A stretch of 62,000 nucleotides of DNA from Liolophura sinensis (GCF_032854445.1 NC_088306.1:1855873-1917872); one strand, 5' to 3'. Counted from the first letter of the stretch, positions 8,875-19,672 are shown. Translations and numbers: made by a program. Notes: generated by a model not told the origin, from the sequence alone.

Positions 8875-11489
8875 ATGTCTGTCCTTGACAGTGTAAGAGT
8901 TGCTTCACTGAATGTGAATGGGCTCCGAATTGATGTACAAAAAGCATTGTATTCGAAAATAATATTGACATACTTTTCTTACAAGAAACGCATTTTGCCT
9001 GTTATAGTGACACTAAAAAACTCAATATCCCTGGTGATTGCAGGTGGGCTTATGGTTCGACTCAGAGTTGTGGTGTCGGAATTATTGTTAGATATTCTGT
9101 GGATTGCATAATTAAGGATGTGCAATGCTGTCCTCAGGGTCGATATGTGGCGATATCAGCAGTCATAAATGATACGCCGGTTAAATTAATATCTATATAT
9201 GCACCTAATGCGCCTGTTGATAGGAAAGAATTTATTCGGAATATGGACAAACTTATCGCTGGAAGTAGTCCTGTAATTTTAGGTGGTGATTTTAACTTTG
9301 TTGAAAACAATAACCTGGACAAGTATGGAGGTGATCCATTAGCAAGTAACTTTGGTAAAATTGAAATGAACTGTTTAAAACATGATTTTTCACTTTGTGA
9401 TGTTTACAGAAAACTGTATCCAAATTGTCAAGTGTATACATGGTGTAGGGGTCAGGTAGCACCTAGAATCGATAGATTTTATGTATCTACCTCATTACAA
9501 GAGTCTGTTACATTGGCTGATTTTGTTCCCCTATCCTTTTCAGACCACTCATGTATTTTTATTGATTTGTCTTTTAGAAATGCCTTTGTGTGGGGTCCAA
9601 GCTATTGGAAGTGTAATGTGTCTGTGCTGGGGGAAGCAGAATTGTTACATAGTATTGAGAAATTGCATGAGGACATTTTTGGGACTGGGTATATAGTAGA
9701 TATTATTGAAAAGTGGGATTATTTCAAAGCCAAAGCCAAACAGATAATTCAAGAATACTCTGGAAAGAAAAATAAGGTATCAAAGCAAAAGCTAAGGGAT
9801 TTAAATCAAGAACTGAATAGTCTGAAATCTGACCCAGTAGGGAACAAAAATGAAATTTCTAGACTGAAAGCCACTATAAACGACATTCAGGCAGAAGGTA
9901 AAAGGGGCTCAATAATTCGAGCTAAGGCTACCCATTTTCTAGACAATGAAAAGCCAACAAGGTACTTTCTACAACGTGAATCTGGGCGTTCTAAGAAGAA
10001 AATGATAAAATCTATGAAATGTCATAGAGACGAATCATGTATACATGACAAACAAGCAGACATCTCTAAATGTGTGTGCAGTTATTATAAGAGTTTGTAT
10101 TCTTCTCAAGGGGTTGACACAGATGCCCAAAATAAGTTTTTGTCCTCCTTGCCCTGTTTGAACAGTGCTGATAGGGGTGCCTGTGAAGGAATTATGTCAA
10201 ATGATAAATTATTTGCTGCCCTTAAAGGTATGTCTAAATATAAGTCACCAGGCAGTGATGGTTTGTCATGTGAATTTTATCTTCACTATTGGTCATTTAT
10301 TGGAGACACATATACCCAGGTTATAAATCAATGCTTCAGCCAGGGCTGCTTGAGCTTAAGCCAGAAGTCCGGTTTGATAACATTGCTGTGTAAAGATACT
10401 GAAAATTCGAATATGATAAAGAACTGGCGTCCCATCTCTCTGTTAAATGTAGATTACAAGATATTATCTAGAGCCTTATGTAATCGTCTCAAAATAGTGG
10501 TGGCTAGTGTTGTAGACAAATGCCAGACATCTGGTGATCCTGGCAGATCAATTTTGGATAATGTGCATCCATTAAGAAGTACAAAAAGAATTGGATGCTT
10601 GCTTTATTAGCTTAGACCAAGAAAAAGCATTTGATAGGGTTGAATGGTCTTTCTTATTTAATTGTTTAGAAAAGTATAATTTTGGCCCATCATTTTGCAG
10701 ATGGGTGAGGTTATTATATACTGATATAAATAGCTCTGTATTAGTTAATGGTTATGTTACTGAACAGTTTGCTCTAGAAAGAGGTGTTAGACAAGGATGT
10801 GCATTATCACCATTACTGTACATACTTACTTTAGAACCCTTTATAAAGGCTGTCAGACAGTGTGAAAGAATTAGAGGTATACCTATGCCTGGTACAAGCA
10901 GACAGTCTAAGATTGCTGCACATGCTGACGACGCTACGATTATTGTGTCTGATGAAGAATCAGCTCATCATGTTATTAAATTGGTCCATGAATTTGGGAG
11001 AGCATCAGGGGCTAAACTTAATGTGGCTAAAAGTGTGGTACTTCCTATGGGTACATGGAAGGTCAGTGACGATACTGTAGCCGGCTTTAGGACTGTGGAA
11101 AACATTAAGATATGTGGTGTATATTTTGGTGAAAACCAGGAAGATCTAAACAGTGAACGTGTACTCAAGAAAGTAAAAAAAAATGTGTCATGTTGGGGTG
11201 ACCGGTACCTTACAATGCGGGCCCGGGCTGTTATAATTAACACTGTTGTCTTGTCTGTTCTGTGGTATATTGGCCAATGTTTTATCTTAACACCAAAATG
11301 TATTTTACACTGTACTCAGCATGTCTTTAAGTTTCTTTGTAATGGCAAACCAGAAGCTATTAAGAGATCTGTTTTGTTTAATGCATATGATAACGGTGGG
11401 TTGAATATCCACAATATTTTTTGCAAACTGAAGGTATTTGCAGTCAAACATGTCTTAAAATTATTGAATGACGCTTAAGCGGATTGGAG
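8875..11489 (+). pseudogene. LINE copy 1 ORF2, endonuclease-RT, 5' part
   Basis: Endonuclease: SLNVNGLR at the start, GGDFNFVE near 9285 and SDHS near 9540 are the AP-endonuclease signatures. Reverse transcriptase: NWRPISLLNVDYK near 10430, LDQEKAFDRVEW near 10615, RGVRQGCALSPLLY near 10785, and the catalytic block near 10925, which reads HADD instead of the usual YADD. Frameshifts occur near 8970 and 10590. A TAA at 11476 lies four codons before the Polinton junction. The frame continues cleanly at 25382 in DWR-YFAIYW, which proves the two halves belong together. Confidence 0.88.
11484..11489. repeat. Polinton target duplication, left (TTGGAG)
   Basis: The 6-bp TTGGAG directly before the Polinton repeats at 25376-25381. 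Six bp is the standard duplication length for Polinton/Maverick integration. Confidence 0.93.
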
Positions 11490-11570
11490 AGTAGTATAGG
11501 GAAGGATGGTTCTTGCGCACGCCCCCCCCCCCCCCCATGGGGCCCTCCCCATAACAAATAGAGGCCCCCA
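11490..11570 (+). repeat. Polinton terminal inverted repeat, left
   Basis: Pairs with 25292-25375: AGTAGTATAGGGAAGG at the tip, then a homopolymer C run (11522-11536), then CCCTCCCCATAACAAATAGA. A few mismatches and a length difference in the C run separate the two arms. About 80 bp is short for this group. Confidence 0.92.
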
Positions 11571-11643
11571 GCCCAATCGGGTTCTATTAGACATACCCAT
11601 TGCTCAGATATGCTTCTACACCAATTGTGTATACAACAACAAC

Positions 11644-11934
11644 ATGCCAAAGGGTTACAATAATTGCCGGTGGCTACCCATCGGCTTCACGGAGCTCTGT
11701 GGTAAGAGTTGTCTGGGGGAGTACTGTGGGGTTCACCTAAACCGTCTGCGCAAGGGTCTTGGTACCCTGCCATGTATTAGCTGTGGTCGGGGTGTTATAA
11801 ACCGATTTCGGCTTTGCATGGCCTGCGGATATAATTGGGTCCAGACGGATGATGGCTCAAGGCTTTCTTGGATGAGTTCAAACGGCTGGCGGCTATCGAA
11901 ATTTACAATTAGAGAGTTGATGTTATTAGTATAA
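11644..11934 (+). CDS. Small Cys-rich Polinton protein, zinc-ribbon-like
   Basis: A 96-residue frame, intact, starting at the ATG of MPKGYNNCRW. Paired cysteines (CGKSCLGEYC near residues 19-28; CISCG and CMACG near 44-62) suggest one or two zinc-binding ribbons. I recall similar Cys-rich frames at this end of other Polintons, but the function is not known to me. It lies just inside the left inverted repeat and its stop overlaps the next ATG-ATG start, suggesting a shared transcript with the polymerase. Confidence 0.55.
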   Translation: MPKGYNNCRWLPIGFTELCGKSCLGEYCGVHLNRLRKGLGTLPCISCGRGVINRFRLCMACGYNWVQTDDGSRLSWMSSNGWRLSKFTIRELMLLV

Positions 11935-12170
11935 TGATGATATCGGCGCGCACAATGAGGCACCATCAAAAAGCGCGAGCACTACGGGAGGAGTTTGAGA
12001 CGCTCCTAGGTGTGCAGCCCAAGTACCCACGGTCCCGCATTGCCTTGGAAGAACTGCAGGGGATCCTCGACAGGTATAAAACGGCTGTGGCTGAGTTGAA
12101 ACGGCTGCAAGACAGCAAGAACTCCCGAAGTAATGAGGAGGAAGCAAGACGTCAAGAACCCCCTCAGTAA
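11934..12170 (+). CDS. Hypothetical Polinton protein, helical
   Basis: 78 residues, basic and rich in Lys, Arg and Glu, probably helical. It starts at an ATG overlapping the upstream stop and ends inside the polymerase frame. It may be a separate small gene or the displaced N-terminus of the polymerase after a frameshift. I cannot assign a function. Confidence 0.35.
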   Translation: MMISARTMRHHQKARALREEFETLLGVQPKYPRSRIALEELQGILDRYKTAVAELKRLQDSKNSRSNEEEARRQEPPQ

Positions 12171-15008
12171 CGAGGACTTGAAGCAAGACGTCAAGAACCT
12201 CCTCAGTAACGAGGAGTTGGATGAATTGCTAGGCGAAAAGAAACTAGAATTCACTAATACCGGCCGGTCTATAAGGAATCTCCTCCGGGCCTGGCAGATG
12301 GGCGTACCCGAAGGCGTTTGGACGGACCCAGTAGCCTTCTTAGAAGAAATTCGAGCCATTATTCGCCAGAAGCTAGAAGAAGAGATCCTGGCACTCAGCG
12401 GGGTTAAGTTCCAATTAGGCCTCAGGGTTCAGTTGCGAAAGGACAACGCCGATGGCAGTGAAGAGTATAACAGCCCAGTACTCCACAGCAAACAGGAGGC
12501 CCTCTTAGAGGCTGGTGACATTGACGGGGCTCTAGATAAGGCCTTCCCCACCATCCAGGACGTGCTGGAAAAATGGACACAGCGAGGGTCAGGGTGGGTT
12601 GTCAATAGCGTGCAAACACTCTGGCTTGACATTGCAAGGTATCAGCCACTGAGAGGCGGGTCTTACATCCCCCTACCTGCAGCTGTGAGTAACAAGAAAG
12701 CAGTCATCAAAGTCAAGAACAAAGACGACGACTGCCTCCGATGGGCACTCCGGTCTGCCTAATTTCCAGCCGCCCGGGACCCTCAGAAACCAACAAAGTA
12801 TCCCACCAATGATGGTCTTGAATTAAGTGGGATTGACGCCCCCACGCCCGTCTCTCAGATCCATAAAGTGGAGGAAAAGAACGACCTCGCCATCAACGTG
12901 TTCGGGTGGGACAAGGGTGTGATCGTGCATCGTCTCAGCAAGCAGCCCAGTGGCACGCCCCGAATCAATCTGCTGCTGATTGGGGAGGCAGACAAATTCC
13001 ATTATACGTGGATAAAAGATCTCGATCGTCTCCTGTTCCAAGAAAGTAAGAAACAAAATCGCAAACACTTCTGCGAGCGCTGCCTACACTGGCTACACAA
13101 GGGAGGACCTGCTCGAGGCGCATAAACCGGAATGCCGAGGGATTGGCCAGACGGCGGTGAGGGTGGAAATGCCCCAGGAGGGGGAAAACAAGTTCACCTT
13201 TCAGAACCACCACAAATAGCTACCGGCTCCGTTCATCATATATGCCGACTTCGAGGCTCTAACCAAAAAGGTTGAAGGCCCGCCCCCACCCCCACAGAGA
13301 GCAGCACTCAAAAGACTCAGCACCACGAGCCCTGCAGTTACTGCTGTGTTGTGGTGCGTTGCGACGGCCGCACAAAACGCCCCGCGGAATACAGAGGTAT
13401 GGAAGGTATTTGATTGCACCAATCTGGGAGACTACACAGACCTTTACTGCCGCACAGACGTGCTCCTGTTGGCCGATGTGTTTGAGGCCTTCCGGAAGAC
13501 TTGTTTACGGCAGTATGGATTGGACCCCGCTCACTACTTTACGAGCCCAGGTCTCTCGTGGGATGCGCTGTTCAAGAAGACCGGGGTAGAGCTGGAGCTG
13601 TTGACCGACTACGACCAACATCTCTTCATTGCGAAGGGGTTGCGAGGAGGTATCTCCATGGTAAGTAAGCGATACGCCAAAGCCAATAATCCGCAGGTGG
13701 AGGGATACAACCCAGAAAGTCCAAACAGCTACATCCAATACCTAGACGTCAATAATCTATATGGCTGGGCTATGAGTCAGTTCCTTCCAACGGGCGGCTT
13801 CCAGTGGGTAGATGACGTGCGGCGTCTCGGTGAAACGATTGCTACCCACCCCCCACGACAGTCCTTCCGGTTACATCCTCGAGGTCGACGTAGAGTATCC
13901 GGCCGGCCTACATAACGCACATAACGGCTACCCATTAGCCCCGGAGCGTCTGGTGGTCCAGAAGGAGGGGATGTCAGACTATCAGCACGGCCTTCTCGGC
14001 AAGAAAGGGCCTACCGAGGTCGAAAAGCTGGTCCCCAACCTCCGCAACAAGGAACGGTACGTCCTGCACTACCGGAACCTACAGCTGTATCTATCTCTGG
14101 GAATGCGCCTGACAAAGGTTCACCGCGCCCTGAGATTCGCCCAGAGCCCTTGCATGGAACCCTATATCAGGACGAACACCGAGCTCCGAAAAACGGCCTC
14201 GAGTAAATTCGAAAAGCACCTGTACAAGCTAATGAACAACTCGGTCTTCGGAAAAACCATGGAGAACCTCCGGAAGCGTGTGGACGTCAAGCTGGTACGC
14301 TCTGGAGAAGACAACAAGCTCCGACACTTGATAGCCAGCCCGAGCTTCGCACGGGCAAACATATTTGACGATGACCTCGCAGCGATTCAGATGCACAAGA
14401 CCCGTCTAGTCCTAAACCGACCTATCTACGTGGGCATGAGCATTCTAGATCTCTCCAAGCACCTGATGTACGACTTCTACTACAACCACATGAAGGCCCA
14501 GTACGGAAAGCGCTGCCAGCTCCTCTACACTGACACGGATAGTCTGCTACTCGAGATTCTGACTGAGGATGCTAATAGGGATATAGCTGAGAATGCAAAG
14601 CTGTACGACACCTCAGATTACCCACAAGACCACCCCCTGCACAGCGTAGCAAATATGAAGGTCTTGGGGAAAAAGAAGGACGAGTGCGCGGGGCGGCCGA
14701 TCGCCGAATACATTGGTCTACGCCCCAAGATGTACTCCATTCTGGAGGCAGGTGGGGCCAACATTAAGAAGGCCAAGGGCGTGAAAAAGGGAGTTGTGGA
14801 AAAGCGCATCCGCCATAAGCAGTACAAAGAGGCCCTCTTCGAGTAAAAGATCTTCCGACACGGTATGGACGTTCTGCGATCAGAGCGCCACCATATCTAT
14901 GGGCAGCACCTGAATAAGGTCTCACTGTCCCCCTTCGATAGCAAGCGCTGGATCGCCGATGATGGTGTCCACACCTTGGCATATGGCCATGGAGATGCGC
15001 CTCCTTGA
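12133..15008 (+). pseudogene. polB: Protein-primed family B DNA polymerase, broken
   Basis: Would replicate the element by protein priming. The N-terminal region typical of Polinton polymerases is at 12240-12760 (QTLWLDIARYQPLRGGSYIP). A frameshift follows near 12765. Exonuclease motif I is visible as FIIYADFEAL near 13234. The segment between it and CRTDVLLLADVFEAFR (exo III, about 13449) is collapsed: roughly 200 codons carrying exo II and a Cys/His region are missing around 13390. Polymerase motif A (YLDVNNLYGWAMS) is at about 13738, the NNSVFGKTMENLR motif near 14235 and the catalytic YTDTDSLL near 14530. There is a frameshift near 13850 and an in-frame TAA at 14844, after which the conserved C-terminus (HIYGQHLNKVSLSPFDSKRW) continues to 15008. 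Confidence 0.93.
12141..12218 (+). repeat. 39-bp tandem duplication inside polB
   Basis: Two adjacent copies of a 39-bp block beginning GAAGCAAGACGTCAAGAACC. They add 13 codons in frame (RKQDVKN.LSNED / LKQDVKN.LSNEE). Confidence 0.85.
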
Positions 15009-15039
15009 CGGCTGGGCTGGAACTGACATCGAGGAGCTT

Positions 15040-16050
15040 CTAACGCCGTAGAACCCCATCCGGGGAAAGCTGAGTATCGGGAGGCACTATAAGCAACTCC
15101 TCACGAACGAATCCCCGTCGGGGGCCATCCGACGTATCGTCTAGATAGTACAGCACGGGTTCATTAGGCTTAGTGACAGAGCGCCCAAGGCGATATATCT
15201 CTAGAGAGCAGACAGGATCAGTCGCGCGACGGCGGCCACCCTCCAGCTCTCCAGGCTGTTTGGATAACGAACGCCAACACCCTCGGGGATCTTCGGCTCA
15301 TTAAGTCCAACGGGACGACCTGGAACCGTCGAGGAAGGCTTATGGGGCACCCCTTTTGCCTTGATGGCGTCTTTCGGCTTTTTACCGATCAGTCTCGTCG
15401 TCTCATTATTCAGAGCGGCCACAACAGAGGGCAGCCGAGCCACCCATTCAGTAGACCGGTGTTCGGGAGGGAGGTGCATCTCATGGGCGTACTATGTCCA
15501 AAGAGCCGCTCAGCCAGAGTACGGTTGAAACGCTCCACTATGCCTTGGTCTCGGTGGATATCCACGCGGCCTCGGCGGACTGTGACATCGTGTTTGGCCA
15601 GCAGTTGGCTCACCGCACCCATAAACTCGCGCCCAGGGTCAACTTGGTGAAGCTTCGGCCATCGAAGGGGTCCCCTCTTGTAAATGCGAGAGAGAGCATC
15701 AGCGACTTCTTTGGAATCTTTAGTAGCCAGAGGTTCCACCTCCTTGTAGCGAGAAGCAACAACTGTCAGCGCGTACTTATACATCTTCCAGCCTCGCCGA
15801 TCATGTGGTAGAAATAGAAGATCGGCTTGGTGGATGTCATTCGGCGTGGAAACATCGAACATAGGCCTTGGTATTTTTCGGGGAGGAGGCAGGTATATCT
15901 GCTAGATAGCCTGCTTTTTCAGCCAGGCCTGGACCACATCTTTGGAGACTTTAGCCGCAGTGGCAAGTTTCTGGATGGCCGCGTGGCCCTTCCAGTACCC
16001 ACGGGGCTGTAGTAAATATTTGCCAGGCGAGCAGACACCTTACTAGCCAT
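15040..16050 (-). pseudogene. int: Polinton integrase (c-integrase), broken
   Basis: DDE integrase that would insert the element. N-terminal part WKGHAAIQKLA (about 16000); catalytic Asp in IHQADLLFLPHD (about 15830), second Asp in HQVDPGREF (about 15650), Glu in QGIVERFNRTL (about 15545). The C-terminal tail (GFVREELLIVPPDTQL) reads to the TAG at 15040. A frameshift near 15990, an in-frame TAG near 15903, a frameshift near 15475 and another near 15245 break it. The start is set at the ATG at 16050; the frame extends slightly upstream (LEYLDN). It converges on the polymerase, 31 bp away. Confidence 0.9.
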
Positions 16051-16182
16051 GTTATCTAGGTATTCTAGCAGCCCTCTAACAGATTTGCGACGAAAAAGAT
16101 GTTAATCGTTGCGCATGCGCAGAACCACCTCACTGCTAGGATCGTGCCTGCCATACGGCGAGTCCGGCACAGTCAGTTCGGA

Positions 16183-16623
16183 TTACTTGGTGAGTTTTGC
16201 GATTCCGTAACTCACACCCCCAACCACACACATTCCCAGGATGACGAAGGTCATCTCGCGGTGTTTTTGATCTTCACTAGGCACATAGAAATCGGAGAGC
16301 TGTGGCTCTGAGCCCAGCAGCGCCTCGCGTGTAAGAGTTTTGCCCGAGACCCTGGAATACTCGCGGATTGCAGCGTCGACATCCCGGAATGTTTGGACAG
16401 CGTGTCCCTGGCGGCGGAGTTCATCGTTGATCCAGTCCAACCGCTCAGTGCGCTTTCGGGCCCATTTTTCCTTGGCGGCTTGGAGCTGTTCTACAGCGCG
16501 GTCATGGCGCCTCCGCTCTTCGTCAACACCGGACCTCCTAAGCATCGAAAACATATAGCTGCTCCCGCTGAAGGCCAAAGTGTTTACGAGGGCGCCGCCC
16601 ATCATCATTGCGATGGAGGCCAT
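16183..16623 (-). CDS. Conserved Polinton protein, TM-tailed
   Basis: 146 residues, intact, ATG start. The N-terminus is hydrophobic (MASIAMMMGGALVNTLAFSG), the middle is a charged helix with RKRTERLDWINDELRRQGHA, and a C-terminal membrane segment (FVILGMCVVGGVSYG) follows. I recognise the pattern as a small gene that accompanies Polintons beside the capsid and ATPase genes; its role is unknown, perhaps a minor virion or membrane protein. It starts two bases after the next gene upstream ends. Confidence 0.7.
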   Translation of the reverse strand: MASIAMMMGGALVNTLAFSGSSYMFSMLRRSGVDEERRRHDRAVEQLQAAKEKWARKRTERLDWINDELRRQGHAVQTFRDVDAAIREYSRVSGKTLTREALLGSEPQLSDFYVPSEDQKHREMTFVILGMCVVGGVSYGIAKLTK

Positions 16624-16625
16624 TA

Positions 16626-16865
16626 CTACTTGATTATATTGGGAGGAAGGAGCCCTTGTTTAATTAGCAGGTCCTTCGAAAACATGGCCAGGTCTACATC
16701 TGCAATGACTATGCCGACGTCACGGGGTGTTAAATTCAGCTTCGGGAGGGCTCCTTTCAGGAACATCTGGCCGAGACGAGCGTACCCAGTAGCCAGGAGA
16801 GAGACCACAGCGGCGTGGTAGACCGCGTTGACTAGCACTTTTCGGTCACCGGGTGGAGTAGACAT
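16626..16865 (-). CDS. Small conserved Polinton protein
   Basis: 79 residues, intact, starting MSTPPGDRKVLVNAVYHAA, with a hydrophobic N-terminal half and DVGIVIADVDLAMFSKD near the middle. It overlaps the gene upstream by 20 bp and abuts the gene downstream, so it is probably co-transcribed. Function not recognised. Confidence 0.65.
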   Translation of the reverse strand: MSTPPGDRKVLVNAVYHAAVVSLLATGYARLGQMFLKGALPKLNLTPRDVGIVIADVDLAMFSKDLLIKQGLLPPNIIK

Positions 16866-17298
16866 GCTGCTCTATATAGAAAGGGTCGCGACGTGTATTC
16901 AAATGGAGATTCTTTTCTTGCGGCGCTGCACGCGGTGTAATATCTTCACCTCGTGCTGTATAGCGGCTGCGCCACACACGTAGCAACACTAGCACTGCAA
17001 GGCTGCCAACGCCTAATAACGCCAGGGGCGCCCTCCAGTCGGTGATTTGGTGTGCCTTTGTACAATCCGGTTCTTTCGCCGCCTCCTTCGGCTGTTTCTT
17101 GTTGGAATCAGCTGCGCCAAGCAAAGCAGCCTTTGCCTTGCGAAGCTCGTCCTTGAGCTTTGCAGCCTTGGCCTTTCTCGCTGCCACACCCGCTCGACCC
17201 GCAGCGACTTTTTGGGGATTCTTCGCAGGACCGTCATTCGTAGAATCCGCTGTCACCCCCTCCACTTCCTTCGGGCCTTCTGGATTTGTTGTACTCAT
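16846..17298 (-). CDS. Polinton protein with Lys/Ala-rich helix and TM segment
   Basis: 150 residues from the ATG at 17298 (MSTTNPEG); the frame is open 16 codons further up, to 17346. It has a Lys/Ala-rich basic stretch (KVAAGRAGVAARKAKAAKLK) followed by a membrane segment (PLALLGVGSLAVLVLLRVW) and a basic tail. The AAGRAGxAARKAK pattern is familiar from other Polintons. The basic stretch could bind DNA; this is inference. Confidence 0.65.
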   Translation of the reverse strand: MSTTNPEGPKEVEGVTADSTNDGPAKNPQKVAAGRAGVAARKAKAAKLKDELRKAKAALLGAADSNKKQPKEAAKEPDCTKAHQITDWRAPLALLGVGSLAVLVLLRVWRSRYTARGEDITPRAAPQEKNLHLNTRRDPFYIEQHVYSTR

Positions 17299-17748
17299 GT
17301 TCCTCTGGATCATACGGCTCATTTCTAGGACAGCAGTGGTGTTCAAGTGAGCAGTGCTCAGCAGTGGTCAGCGCCATGGTTAACGGTGCCAAGTACTTAC
17401 TATAGCAGTAGTATAGCCAGCAGCTAGCGCTGCTAAGCACCTGTTCAACAAATGGGTCGGTGGCGAGCTGTGCCATGAGCATTGATTCTCGGGTGGCATT
17501 GGTAGGAGCCAGCTGGCCGCCCTTAAATATGATCTCAAGAACATACCTCCGATCTCAGCGGCTGTTACGTCTTTTCCCAGATATCGCTTGACCTGCCCAC
17601 CCACCGCAAGTGCCGCCAGCCTATCCCTGAGTTGCCGTGCATCATCTTGTTGGCTTGGGTCGGGCTGTTGGCTTCGGCCGGGCTGTTGGCTGGGGCTGGG
17701 CTCCTCCTCTGCGCCCAGAATCTCGTCTATAAACTCGTCGTTGTCCAT
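17234..17748 (-). pseudogene. Conserved Polinton small protein, frameshifted
   Basis: Begins MDNDEFIDEILGAEEE at 17748, then a Q/P-rich repeat (PSQQPGRSQQPDPSQQ) and LRDRLAALAVGGQVKRYLGKDV. The conserved LLPMPPENQ is followed by a frameshift near 17485. The homologous continuation (ATDPFVEQVLSSASC then KYLAPLTMALTTAEHC) lies in another frame, down to about 17340. Some residues between GKDV and LLPMPP also appear lost. Function unknown. Confidence 0.6.
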
Positions 17749-17773
17749 GCTTAATACGTAGGGGCGCCTACGT

Positions 17774-18361
17774 CTAATATATAATCTTAGATGTGGCGGG
17801 CGTATCAGTCATGAGCAGGAGCTTAGAATGCGGTTTATTCTTGAGGTTTTGTCGAACCTCTGCCTTTTCGCTCTCGGCCTCGATGATGTGGTTCTCCTCC
17901 AGGCATTCGTTGAACGAGTGCGGATCTTTGCAGTGGAATAAAGCCACCGACCTTGTCTGCTCGCGAAAGTCTTTGAGAACGGCGTTGTATTTCTGAGTGA
18001 GGACCCAGACGCTTTGCTTTGCATGACGGCCTTAGAAAGCCATGAATGACAGCATTTTTTGTTTTTTCTTCATCGCCTCCAACGCACTACAATCATCGAT
18101 GATGTAGAGGGTGGGCTCCCCCTCGAACAATCTGTAGAAACCTCCCAGGCATTCGTTTAGGCGATCGCCGGGGTGAAAAACAATAGACCTCAGGGTCAGA
18201 CAGTATCCATCGCCGCCGGTACGCCTCGTTATGCTTAAGAGTGGGGCACAGGATCACAATGTGATGAAAGAAACCGCGGAAAGGCCCCTCAAGCAGGTCC
18301 AGCACGAAGACTGTTTTGTCGCACTTCGTCCGCCCACAGATAATCGCGCAGTGGGCGTCAT
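17774..18361 (-). pseudogene. FtsK/A32-type packaging ATPase, broken
   Basis: Would power genome packaging into capsids. Walker A region near 18310 reads GRTKCDKT, with Asp where the P-loop Gly normally stands. HIVILCPTL follows near 18255. Walker B YIIDDCSA lies near 18100, and WVLTQKYNAVLKDFREQTR near 17970 is the conserved distal block. Frameshifts occur just after the ATG (near 18330) and near 18180, and a TAA interrupts at about 18033. It ends at the TAG at 17774. It starts 11 bp after the capsid gene stop, implying one transcript. Confidence 0.85.
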
Positions 18362-18371
18362 TAATAAAGCG

Positions 18372-19646
18372 CTAACGAATATTCCATTCTGGATGTGCAG
18401 CTTTTGCGTCCATGATCACATAGAGATATACGTTCAACACGCCGGGATCTTCTCTCTCTTTTGTCACCTGTATCGTAATCCCCTCGCTGGCGTTCAGAAC
18501 GCGCCTCCCACTGCCATGCAGCTCGTCATCGTCGCTTGGCCGAAGGTCAAGCCAGAAGGCGTGCTTGTGCGTCAAGAACTCTTGCAGGGAGACGTCTGCC
18601 AGGCCTAGGTCTTTATTGACCCTGGCCACCTCAGGGTACCGCTTCCGTAGGGGTGAGCTGGCTAAGAACCTCTGGACCTCGCCCCATTGCTGGTACGCCC
18701 GCATGCCCTGGCTGTACAGCTGATTGGGGACCCCTTTTATTGTGATTTCTACTTTGGTGATCTTCGGGTTGTAGAAAGATCCCAACCTCCTCTTCCACGG
18801 GGTTCCTTTAGTCTCGAACAGCATGAGGATGCCCTTCATTGCTCTCGCGGGCGTGTTTAGGTTTATATTCCAGAGAGTATCAGACTTGTCCTTCACAAAC
18901 TTTCGGTGGCGGAGGACGTGATCATACAGAATGGAGACGCCCCCGGCAAACTGCGTGCGGATCTGTCTAGCGAGCTCCTCATCGGTGACCATATCGAACT
19001 CCAGGCTGGTGTTGTCGATGGTGTAAGTCGCGTCGTCATCGTCTGTTGTCTGGATGACCCGGCTGTAATCGTTGAACGTCAGTTCGTACTCCAGTTGGTC
19101 GGCCAAGGCACTCTGGTAGAATGGCATGTGGCTATCTAGAAGCTCAAAGTGCAGCGGGATGTGGAACCGGTTGCCAAAGGCGCGAGCGATGGCTTTTTCT
19201 CCAGTATCGTCGTCATCTGCATCCTCCACTCCGACTCAAAGTTTAAGCATGTTTTCGCTGCCGATGCCTTGGTAGGCCGCATTCCGCCGTTCGTATCTGG
19301 TCATCTATAAGTCGCCGTAGCAATGAAACACATCAGAATCGTCAATGGACAATACCTCATTCCCGCTAATTCTGATTGTGGTTTTCTTGACTACTGCGCG
19401 TCCGAGATTCTCGACCACTGTGGCGTTCGGGTCGGTTGAATTGATCGCGATCGAGAAGGCCAAGCGCACGGTACCGGGCACAATAACGTTATTTGGGCCG
19501 AGGTTGGGGAAGCGGACCAACAGTTGTTGATTCTGGTCAATCGTACTCGGGTTTTTGGTGACGACCAAGGACTGCCGTACACCTTGCACCCCCCGAGGCT
19601 TACGGAGTGTTCTGAAGGGGTTTAGCCTGCGTCCGTATACATCCAT
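18372..19646 (-). pseudogene. Polinton major capsid protein, two stops
   Basis: A 424-codon frame from the ATG at 19646 (MDVYGRRLNPFRTL) to 18372. The SLVVTKNPSTIDQNQQLLVRF and GNEVLSIDDSDVFHCYGDL blocks and HMPFYQSALADQLEYELTF are typical of the Polinton double jelly-roll capsid. The frame is unbroken except for a TAG at 19305 (after GDL) and a TGA near 19236; both look like single-base changes from sense codons. The gene diverges from the plus-strand gene at 19673 with 26 bp between the two ATGs. Confidence 0.88.
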
Positions 19647-19672
19647 TTTGTGTATTGAAGGTATACTTGGCA

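Larger units (their letters stand above)
7367..11489 (+). mobile_element. L1/Tx1-type LINE, copy 1, 5' part
   Basis: Non-LTR retrotransposon with a 5' UTR, an ORF1 with zinc knuckles, and an ORF2 with AP-type endonuclease and reverse transcriptase. A Polinton interrupts ORF2 at 11489/11490, and the 3' part resumes at 25376. The RT palm and WRPISLLNVDYKIL motif resemble the L1/Tx1 group. The 3' flank rejoins the tRNA array in spacer A, so the LINE entered the array before the Polinton entered the LINE. Confidence 0.9.

Noticed and set aside
15342-15811. Plus-strand frames of about 100 codons
   Set aside because: They are antisense to the integrase, whose DDE motifs are clear on the minus strand.
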